Part shown: positions 16,099-22,611 of the stretch, one piece after another
Position numbering within the stretch: position 1 is the first letter of the stretch
Layout of the letters: each line of letters begins with the position of its first letter
Translations under genes and position numbers: made by a program
The notes under the pieces: model-generated
The model's input: only the letters and a program-made list of their open reading frames with translations
What the model was told of the DNA's origin: nothing
The model's database searches: none
From: Bacteroidota bacterium
Lineage (GTDB): Bacteria; Bacteroidota; Bacteroidia; Bacteroidales; Prolixibacteraceae
Assembly: GCA_030698405.1 (NCBI GenBank)
Contig: JAUYMU010000128.1
Location: 17,021 to 81,020 of the forward strand
DNA: 64,000 bases
Direction: 5' to 3'

Positions 16099-16803
16099 AT
16101 GGCCAAACTTTACATGATTCCGACCACTTTGGGCGATACCAGCATCGAACGGGTTTTGCCACCCGATCTTAAACAGTTGATCTCGGCCATTCCGGTATTC
16201 ATTGTCGAAAATATTCGCACTGCCCGCCGTTTCCTGAAAAAAATGAATCCGGCCATTGTGATCGATGACCTCACTTTTTTCGAACTCAACCAGCACACCG
16301 ACAAGAAAGAAATCAGCCGGTTTTTGGAATCCAACCGGCAGGGACTCGATATTGGTATTATTTCGGAAGCTGGTTGTCCGGGAATTGCCGATCCGGGTGC
16401 CGAAGTGGTTCGGATTGCACATACCCGAAACATTCAGGTGGTACCGCTTGTCGGGCCATCGTCGATTTTGCTGGCATTGATGGCTTCAGGAATGAGCGGC
16501 CAGAATTTTGCTTTTAACGGTTATCTTCCAATTAAAAATCCGGAGAAATCGAATCAAATTAAACTATTGGAAAAACGGATGCAAACCGAAGGGCAGACTC
16601 AGATTTTCATCGAAACACCATACCGGAATGCACAATTGTTCGACGAACTAATTAGAAACTGCGAACCGCAAACCATGCTTTGCATTGCTGCCGACATCAC
16701 ACTCGACACCGAATTTATACTTTCCAAACCCATATCATTCTGGAAAACCAACATTCCGGATATTCAGAAACGGCCGGCAATTTTTATGATCGGGAAGGTT
16801 TAG
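16099..16803 (+). CDS. RsmI-like tetrapyrrole-methylase-fold SAM methyltransferase
   Basis: A 234-residue enzyme of the RsmI type, which 2'-O-methylates C1402 of 16S rRNA in well-studied relatives. Signatures are YMIPTTLGD at the start, SEAGCPGIADPGAEVV (SAM-binding loop) and VGPSSILLALMASGMSGQ, then FIETPYRNAQLF. ATG 16099 is preferred to an upstream ATG at 16048, whose extension precedes the candidate promoter and lacks similarity. It differs from E. coli RsmI in detail, so the exact target nucleotide is inferred. Confidence 0.82.
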   Translation: MAKLYMIPTTLGDTSIERVLPPDLKQLISAIPVFIVENIRTARRFLKKMNPAIVIDDLTFFELNQHTDKKEISRFLESNRQGLDIGIISEAGCPGIADPGAEVVRIAHTRNIQVVPLVGPSSILLALMASGMSGQNFAFNGYLPIKNPEKSNQIKLLEKRMQTEGQTQIFIETPYRNAQLFDELIRNCEPQTMLCIAADITLDTEFILSKPISFWKTNIPDIQKRPAIFMIGKV

Positions 16804-16812
16804 TGAAAAAAT

Positions 16813-17232
16813 TCAATAGCGCTCAGTTTTCGAAAAGAAAAAGTCACTTTCTATGATGGCATTTTCGTCGCTGTCGGAACCATGAACCGCATTGCGTGAC
16901 ATTGATTCAGCAAACAATTTCCGGATAGTGCCTTCGGCAGCTTTTACCGGATCAGTTGATCCGATCAGTTCCCTGAAATCGGCTACCGCGTTTTCTTTTT
17001 CAAGAATGGCTGCTACGATAGGGCCGGAACTCATAAAAGATGTTAAATCTTCAAAAAATGATTTGTCAGCATGGACGGCATAAAATTCACCAGCCTGTTT
17101 CTTGTTTAAGTGCGTGAATTTCATCGCTTTTATCCTGAATCCCGCTTCATTGATCATCTTCAAAACCGGACCAATATTGTTTTTGCTCACAGTTTCCGGT
17201 TTAATCATTGTAAAAGTCTGGTTACCTGACAT
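16813..17232 (-). CDS. ndk: Nucleoside diphosphate kinase
   Basis: A 139-residue enzyme that transfers the terminal phosphate between nucleoside triphosphates and diphosphates. The catalytic histidine is H117 in [26 protein letters not shown] and [10 protein letters not shown] are family motifs. Length is standard. It is convergent with the RsmI-like gene (9-base gap) and divergent from the nrnA-like gene. Confidence 0.95.
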   Translation of the reverse strand: MSGNQTFTMIKPETVSKNNIGPVLKMINEAGFRIKAMKFTHLNKKQAGEFYAVHADKSFFEDLTSFMSSGPIVAAILEKENAVADFRELIGSTDPVKAAEGTIRKLFAESMSRNAVHGSDSDENAIIESDFFFSKTERY

Positions 17233-17347
17233 ATTGATTGCATTTTGTATGTTTGTTTTGTGAACCCAAGTTAGTGAAATATAGTTTTAATGAACCGTCA
17301 CCATCGGCATTATTTTTATCTTTGTCCTTTATTTTTAAATTGAATAA

Positions 17348-18382
17348 TTGGAAAGAGTTGATATAAAGTTAATTAAGCAATTTGAGGGGTTGATCAAGTC
17401 AAGTTCTAAATCCATTGTTTTGGTTCCTCACATGCATGCCGATGGCGATGCGATGGGTTCCGTTCTTGGATTGTGGCGTATATTGAAAAATGCCGGCTTA
17501 AAGGTGAAAGTCATAAGCCCAACCAAATATCCCGAATTTTACCACTGGATGGACGGTCACGAAGAGGTCATCATTTACAGCCATCATCCGAAACAGTCGG
17601 CAAGGGCTTTGGAAGAATCTGATTTGTTGATTTGTATGGATTTCAACCAGCTTTCGAGATTGGGCGATATGAAAGCGCTTGTAGAAAGTTATCCGGGGAA
17701 AAAAGTTTTGGTCGATCATCATCCTTATCCCGGAACTTTTACCGATCTGGTCATTTCGGATATCAGTTACAGTTCAACTTCCGAATTAATATTCTCAATA
17801 CTTCAATCCACCGAATTTGCACCATACATCGACAAGAATGCCGCCACTTCATTTTTTACCGGTATCATGACTGATACAGGCTCTTTCGATTATAGCGTTT
17901 CGAATCCGAACACCTTTGAAGTTGTTGCCCAGCTTACCCGGATGGGAATAGATCAGCAGAATATTCATTCGAAAGTTTATGACAATTTTTCAGCCGAACG
18001 AATGAAGCTAATGGGTTTTTGCCTGAGCAACCGGATGACTGTTTATCCGGAATATCATGCAGCTGCCATGTACATCACTCTTGAAGACCAAAAAGCTTTC
18101 AACTTCAAAACAGGCGACAACGAGGGTTTTGTAAATATGCCGCTTTCAATAAAAGGTGTAGTTTTTAGCGCGCTCTTTACTGAAAAAGAAAAATACATAA
18201 AAGTGTCGTTTCGATCGAAGGGCGAATTCGCTGTGAATGAGGTTTGTGAAAAATATTTTAACGGAGGCGGCCACCGCAACGCATCCGGAGGGGAGTTGTA
18301 TGCATCTATGCAGGAAACACTATTGAAATTTGAAAGCATATTGCCCGAATTTGAAGATAAAATTAAACAATCAGTAAAATAA
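17348..18382 (+). CDS. nrnA: DHH-family phosphoesterase (NrnA-type oligoribonuclease/pAp phosphatase)
   Basis: A 344-residue DHH/DHHA1 enzyme. Metal-binding motifs are HMHADGDAMGS, MDFNQLSRLG and VDHHPYPG, and the DHHA1 end has GGGHRNASGG. NrnA degrades short RNA fragments and dephosphorylates pAp in the cytoplasm. The start is a TTG at 17348 (ERVDIKLIKQFEGL); there is no ATG before the first motif. TATCTTTG at 17317-17324 may be its -7 box. Two FKBP lipoprotein genes follow with small gaps, an arrangement I recall from other Bacteroidota. Confidence 0.9.
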   Translation: MERVDIKLIKQFEGLIKSSSKSIVLVPHMHADGDAMGSVLGLWRILKNAGLKVKVISPTKYPEFYHWMDGHEEVIIYSHHPKQSARALEESDLLICMDFNQLSRLGDMKALVESYPGKKVLVDHHPYPGTFTDLVISDISYSSTSELIFSILQSTEFAPYIDKNAATSFFTGIMTDTGSFDYSVSNPNTFEVVAQLTRMGIDQQNIHSKVYDNFSAERMKLMGFCLSNRMTVYPEYHAAAMYITLEDQKAFNFKTGDNEGFVNMPLSIKGVVFSALFTEKEKYIKVSFRSKGEFAVNEVCEKYFNGGGHRNASGGELYASMQETLLKFESILPEFEDKIKQSVK

Positions 18383-18388
18383 TTTGCA

Positions 18389-18961
18389 ATGAAGAAGTTA
18401 ACGAATATTTTAAAAATTGGTGTACTCATCTTGTTTGTCGGGATATTGGCAGCATGTAATAAAGAAAAAGAAGAGGAAGAAGATCCTTATGCATATCTTC
18501 AAACATCAATCGAGAATTATACAGTAAAAAATATTTATAATAATGAAGTGAAATTTACCAAAGAAGGGGAGGCGGCATTGATTAAAATATGGTTGGACTC
18601 GATGACAGTGAATAACGCCGTAATTGATACAACCTCAACTGGATTAAGATTTATTGTAGAGAAAGTTGGTGTCGGAGATAATGTAAAAACGGGTAATTCA
18701 GTTACTGTAAAATACATTGGGTTTTTTATGAATGGAACTATTTTCGATGCTTCAGCATACCATGGAGTCGGAACGATGACTTATGGTCATAAAGTTGATA
18801 ATCTGATAAAGGGATGGGAAGAAGGTATCGAAGTTCTAAAAAAAGGAGGCCGTGCTGCTTTTCTTATTCCTTCAGCCAAAGGATACGGTTCTGCGGGCAG
18901 TGGTTCTATTCCGCCATACACACCGTTAATTTTTGTTATCGAAGTAGTTGATATAAAGTAG
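18389..18961 (+). CDS. FKBP-type peptidyl-prolyl isomerase lipoprotein (GldI-like)
   Basis: A 190-residue lipoprotein with lipobox GILAAC at the end of the signal peptide, so it should sit in the inner or outer membrane facing the periplasm. An acidic linker (KEKEEEEDPY) follows, then an FKBP domain at about residues 80-190: NSVTVKYIGFFMNGTIFDAS, then IKGWEEGIEVLKKGG and IPPYTPLIFVIEVVDI. It should speed proline isomerisation in exported proteins. GldI, needed for gliding in some relatives, is of this kind, but the name is not proven. Only 6 bases separate it from nrnA. Confidence 0.85.
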   Translation: MKKLTNILKIGVLILFVGILAACNKEKEEEEDPYAYLQTSIENYTVKNIYNNEVKFTKEGEAALIKIWLDSMTVNNAVIDTTSTGLRFIVEKVGVGDNVKTGNSVTVKYIGFFMNGTIFDASAYHGVGTMTYGHKVDNLIKGWEEGIEVLKKGGRAAFLIPSAKGYGSAGSGSIPPYTPLIFVIEVVDIK

Positions 18962-19003
18962 AAGCTCATTAAAATTCGTACTTTCGCAAAAAAAATAAAG
19001 TTT

Positions 19004-19567
19004 ATGAAGCAAATATTGTACATTCTCGGATTGGTTGTTCTGCTCTCCGGAATTTTCACCTCGTGTAAACCGGATCCTTTGGACGCAATGCGTGAAAACG
19101 AGATTGTTGCACTTGATGAGTATGTAAAGAATAATAATTTGGCTGGTGCAAAAGATGATGCCACAGGAATTTATTTTAAAGTTTTAGAACGCAGTAGTGA
19201 CACTACACTGGTTCGGTCAGGTTTTAAACTTTTGCTGGAGTTTACCATCACATTCATTGATGGAAAAGAGATCCCTGTTGGATATTATTTTACAACTGAT
19301 GATGGCTTGGGCCACCATTACGAACCACGAATTTTTTATGTTGATGTAAACAACGAAGTAGTGAACCAGGAGTATATACAGCAAATTGCAGGTTTACACC
19401 GTGGATTAAAGAAAATGCATGTTGGCGACAAGGCTTTTATGGTTATTCCTTCGGAACTGGCATTTAAAGCCGTTGATAATTCTTCAACCATTGGTATTCC
19501 ACGCTTTTCGACTTTGCTGGTAACTGTTTTCGTTTATAAAGGATATTCGCCTGCGCAACAACAATAA
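19004..19567 (+). CDS. Degenerate FKBP-type lipoprotein
   Basis: A 187-residue lipoprotein with lipobox FTSC (LSGIFTSCKPD). The C-terminal half has an FKBP outline (LHRGLKKMHVGDKAFMVIPS, then FSTLLVTVFVYKG), but the usual active-site aromatic and aspartate positions are poorly kept and the middle is altered (DDGLGHHYEPRIFY). It may be a chaperone or binding protein rather than an efficient isomerase. It lies 42 bases downstream of the first FKBP gene; a terminator follows its stop. Confidence 0.75.
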   Translation: MKQILYILGLVVLLSGIFTSCKPDPLDAMRENEIVALDEYVKNNNLAGAKDDATGIYFKVLERSSDTTLVRSGFKLLLEFTITFIDGKEIPVGYYFTTDDGLGHHYEPRIFYVDVNNEVVNQEYIQQIAGLHRGLKKMHVGDKAFMVIPSELAFKAVDNSSTIGIPRFSTLLVTVFVYKGYSPAQQQ

Positions 19568-19590
19568 CGATTATTCATTCAATAAATATT

Positions 19591-19630
19591 TCCCGCGTTA
19601 ACCAACTACTGGCTTTTCGCGGGATTTTTT
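19591..19630 (+). terminator. Intrinsic terminator after the FKBP lipoprotein pair
   Basis: TCCCGCG (19591-19597) and CGCGGGA (19618-19624) form a 7-bp GC-rich stem with a 20-base loop, followed by a run of T. It ends the nrnA-FKBP-FKBP unit just before the next ATG at 19634. Confidence 0.7.
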
Positions 19631-19633
19631 AAT

Positions 19634-20710
19634 ATGAGCAAATCTGAATTAATTAAAAAACTTCTGCCGGGATTTATCCCACTCTTCGTTTTTATCGCCG
19701 TTGACGGGATTTGGGGAACCCGTGCCGGTTTGGTTGCAGCCCTTGTTATCGGGGTTGCCGAAATGGTATGGATCTGGGCCAAAGAAAAACGCTTCGACCG
19801 TTTTGTATTGGTTGATACCGGTTTGCTTATGGCGCTCGGTTCAGTATCTATTTTGCTCGACAACGACCTCTTTTTTAAACTGAAACCGGGTCTTATTGAA
19901 TTGATTCTTTGCGCAGTGCTTGGTGTATCCGCCTTCTCAAAATTAAATATCATCGGGCTGATGACGAAGCGATACATGAAAGACATGGAAATGAACGAAC
20001 AGCAGGTTGCACAGTTCCGAAAAACCATGCAACTGATGTTTTTTGTTTTTCTGTTTCATACCGCACTCGTATTTTATGCTGCATTTTATCTTTCCAACGA
20101 AGCCTGGGCATTTATCAGCGGAGGTTTGTTTTATATCTTGTTTGCAGTGGTTTTCGGATACGAATTCGTCAAACAGAAACTGAAATTACGCAAACAAATG
20201 GTAATTCCTGAAGAGGAAGAATGGCTTCCACTGGTGAACGAACAAGGGGGAATCATCGGCAAAGCGCCCCGTTCGGCTTGTCACCGGGGCGAAAAACTGC
20301 TGCATCCTGTCGTTCATCTACACGTTTTTAACAACCAAAAACATGTTTATTTGCAGAAACGACCGCTGAGCAAACTGGTTCAGCCCGGCAAATGGGACAC
20401 TGCTGTTGGCGGACATATCTCGGTTGGCGAAACGCTTGAAACAGCACTGAAACGCGAAGCTTTCGAAGAAATCGGATTAAAACAGTTCTCTGCCAAACTT
20501 GTAAAAACTTACCGTTGGGAAAGCGAGCTGGAATCGGAACTGGTTTATGTATTTACCACCCACGATTTTAAATCGATTCATTTACACTCCGAAGAAGTGG
20601 TGGAAGGGAGGTTCTGGACGATCAAACAAATTGATTCAAACATTGGCAAAGGCATTTTTACTCCCAATTTCGAACATGAATATCAGTTGCTGAAGAAGGA
20701 AATATTTTAA
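19634..20710 (+). CDS. Fusion of a YciB/IspZ-like membrane domain with a Nudix hydrolase domain
   Basis: A 358-residue protein in two parts. Residues 1-185 carry about five hydrophobic helices with the layout of YciB-type (intracellular septation protein A) inner-membrane proteins: KKLLPGFIPLFVFIAVDGIW, then AEMVWIWAKEKRFDRFVLVD and MLMFF-like helices. Residues about 195-358 are a cytoplasmic Nudix domain with the full Nudix box (GGHISVGETLETALKREAFE continuing EIG). EEEEWLPLVNEQGGIIGKA followed by HVYLQKRPLSK recalls the Nudix type that also includes isopentenyl-diphosphate isomerase. The substrate is unknown. Both domains are continuous in one clear frame from ATG 19634. The stop overlaps the remnant vapC on the other strand. 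Confidence 0.85.
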   Translation: MSKSELIKKLLPGFIPLFVFIAVDGIWGTRAGLVAALVIGVAEMVWIWAKEKRFDRFVLVDTGLLMALGSVSILLDNDLFFKLKPGLIELILCAVLGVSAFSKLNIIGLMTKRYMKDMEMNEQQVAQFRKTMQLMFFVFLFHTALVFYAAFYLSNEAWAFISGGLFYILFAVVFGYEFVKQKLKLRKQMVIPEEEEWLPLVNEQGGIIGKAPRSACHRGEKLLHPVVHLHVFNNQKHVYLQKRPLSKLVQPGKWDTAVGGHISVGETLETALKREAFEEIGLKQFSAKLVKTYRWESELESELVYVFTTHDFKSIHLHSEEVVEGRFWTIKQIDSNIGKGIFTPNFEHEYQLLKKEIF

Positions 20711-20832
20711 ATACTGTGAGGGTTGACGTATTTAAGTCCTTTTATTCCTTTAAAGTCCTTATCGTTGTTAGAAACAAGTGTGTAACCATGGGCCAGTGCA
20801 GTTGCGGCAATATCGATTAAATACCGTTCCAT
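20707..20832 (-). pseudogene. vapC remnant: PIN-toxin gene with its middle deleted
   Basis: A 41-codon frame starting at ATG 20832, inside the last codons of the antitoxin gene, exactly where a toxin start is expected. It begins MERYLID, like the N-terminus of a PIN toxin, and then passes directly into IAATALAHGYTLVSNNDKDF, the C-terminal part of PIN toxins, ending at 20707. About 90 residues normally lie between. The join falls within LID/I, a place where both ends of the family have similar residues, so a short-homology deletion is plausible. The product would lack most catalytic acids and is surely not a nuclease. Confidence 0.75.
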
Positions 20833-21032
20833 TCGCTGCGTATTTGTTTGATATGGTCGTTTAATTGTTGCCCATCTTCCTTGCTGATAGAGCCTTTGTA
20901 TTTATCGGACAATTTGGTTTTGTCAGGTTCAAAGTTTTCCTTTAAAACCTTAATCAGATGCAGTTCCTCCAATTCGCGCAAAAGCCCGGCGGCTTTCTGG
21001 TTGGTCAGTTGTATTATCATAGTATGTTTCAT
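20817..21032 (-). CDS. Antitoxin-like protein of a vapBC-type pair (toxin collapsed)
   Basis: A 71-residue protein starting at ATG 21032 (MKHTMIIQLTNQKAAGLLREL). It is homologous along its length to the protein at 63781-63996: both have LLxxLExLxxIKVLK, a KLSxKYxG middle and an EWN end. That second gene is also followed by an overlapping PIN-type start. The family resembles DUF2683-like antitoxins. The partner toxin gene here is a remnant, so this antitoxin is an orphan; it could still act as a transcriptional repressor or neutralise related toxins elsewhere. Confidence 0.7.
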   Translation of the reverse strand: MKHTMIIQLTNQKAAGLLRELEELHLIKVLKENFEPDKTKLSDKYKGSISKEDGQQLNDHIKQIRSEWNGI

Positions 21033-21059
21033 TTCAGCGTGATACGATTCTGCTTATTT

Positions 21060-22574
21060 CTAATTGGCACGTATTTTTTCTTTTGGTTTCTGGCGAATAG
21101 CATTTGAGAGCATTTGGAGGAAACCATATCCTTGTTGGGAAAGGCCCGAAACCAACTTTTTTACTTTAGTTGCAGCCTGATTTTTTGAGTCGATTTTTGA
21201 CGCGTGGGTTAATAATTCGGTGAAATTTGGCGTAGAAATTATAACGTCAGCCTGATGTTTCAGTAATTCATCTTCGGGACAAAAAGCGACGCCAATTCCG
21301 GCCTCATTAATCATGCAAAGATCATTCAAACTGTCGCCGATGGCGATGCAGTTCTCCTTTTTTATTTTGTATTTGTTTAAAATGTCCGTCATTGCATTTG
21401 TCTTGCACAACGGGTGTTTGCATATACTGTCGCGACTGCTAAAGAAAAACGATGGAATTTTCACTTCACCGGTACAAACACTTTTAGAGAATTCCAGTTC
21501 ATTTGAGAGCGAGAAATCCATCTCCAATTTGGTTTTTATGTGTTCGGTGATACAATCGTAACTGTCGGAAATAATCCCAACAACATAGCCCCGTTTTTTA
21601 AGCTCCGTAACGACCTGCTGCGTGTTCTCTACGATGGGTATGTTATCCGCAACTGAAATCAGATCTGCCAACGATTTTCCTTTCAGAAGTTTGGCTACCT
21701 GTTTGGTCATGCAAATCCCGTTTGTTTCCGATGAGCGGATGTCCGTCAGTTTATCCATGAATCCAAATGAATTTGCGCAGGCATCAATAAACCTTCCCCG
21801 AAGAAGCGTATTGTCCATGTCGAAGATTACCAGTTTGTTATACTTCAGGAGGTGGTTTTTTAATGCGTATTCTATTTGCGACGGGATATTTTTACTCGTA
21901 CCAGGGTCGTCTAAAAGGTATGACGGTTTTTTAGTTGAAGTTCCCCTCGAAATAATGGCTTGAGATACCTCTTTGCTCATTTTGCCGAGCTCTTGCCACG
22001 GTTTGCTATTGTTTTCGATGTAGCCGATTTCAACATCCACAATCCGTACTTTCATCAAGTGCATATCTATCAGGATGCCAACGTCAACGCCATAGTCATC
22101 CCGGAAATCCAGTCGTTTCAAAAGTGATTTTTTTCCGGCAATCATTCCGCTTAGCGGTTGGCTGTATCGCAGTAGTTCAGGGTAGAAAATACTCAGGAGC
22201 GGTTTTGCAACCAATTCGGTAACCCTGCCGGCATTTCGGCTGAATGATGATTTTACAAAATCGGCTTCTCCGCAGATGATCGGATCAGAAAGTGATTTTA
22301 TGGTATTGGGAGGATACGGATCAATGTCTCCATCAAGAAAGACAACAATTTCGTTGGCGGCATAAAGTAACCCGTCTTTCATCGAAGTGCCTTTCCCAAG
22401 TTTTGTGCTGGTGATCACTTTTGCACCGTTTTCACGTGCGATAGGGACAGTTTGGTCGATTGATTTGTCATCAACAACAATTACTTCGCTCACATTTGGC
22501 TGACTTTTGGCAAAGTTTACTACCGCCGCGATATGAGCTTCTTCGTTCAATGTAGGTATGATGATAGAGATCAT
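21060..22574 (-). CDS. Glycosyltransferase (GT81, GpgS-like) fused to a HAD phosphatase: candidate bifunctional glucosyl/mannosylglycerate synthase
   Basis: A 504-residue, two-domain cytoplasmic enzyme. Residues 1-215 are a GT-A glycosyltransferase: SIIIPTLNEE, VVDDKSIDQT, LGKGTSMKDG, FLDGDIDPY (metal site), then GRVTELVAKPLLSIFYPEL and YGVDVGILIDMHLM, which match glucosyl-3-phosphoglycerate synthase closely. Residues 245-470 are a HAD phosphatase: FDMDNTLLRG (Asp251 nucleophile), IISDSYD, and GDSLNDLCM (413-421). The order suggests transfer of a sugar from a nucleotide sugar to 3-phosphoglycerate followed by dephosphorylation to a compatible solute, in one chain. Which hexose is used is not visible. 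It follows the antiporter gene by 37 bases on the same strand, so an osmotic or salt stress role fits. Confidence 0.8.
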   Translation of the reverse strand: MISIIIPTLNEEAHIAAVVNFAKSQPNVSEVIVVDDKSIDQTVPIARENGAKVITSTKLGKGTSMKDGLLYAANEIVVFLDGDIDPYPPNTIKSLSDPIICGEADFVKSSFSRNAGRVTELVAKPLLSIFYPELLRYSQPLSGMIAGKKSLLKRLDFRDDYGVDVGILIDMHLMKVRIVDVEIGYIENNSKPWQELGKMSKEVSQAIISRGTSTKKPSYLLDDPGTSKNIPSQIEYALKNHLLKYNKLVIFDMDNTLLRGRFIDACANSFGFMDKLTDIRSSETNGICMTKQVAKLLKGKSLADLISVADNIPIVENTQQVVTELKKRGYVVGIISDSYDCITEHIKTKLEMDFSLSNELEFSKSVCTGEVKIPSFFFSSRDSICKHPLCKTNAMTDILNKYKIKKENCIAIGDSLNDLCMINEAGIGVAFCPEDELLKHQADVIISTPNFTELLTHASKIDSKNQAATKVKKLVSGLSQQGYGFLQMLSNAIRQKPKEKIRAN

Positions 22575-22611
22575 GGCATTGGATTTTGTTTGTTAACATT
22601 AACTAGGTTTG

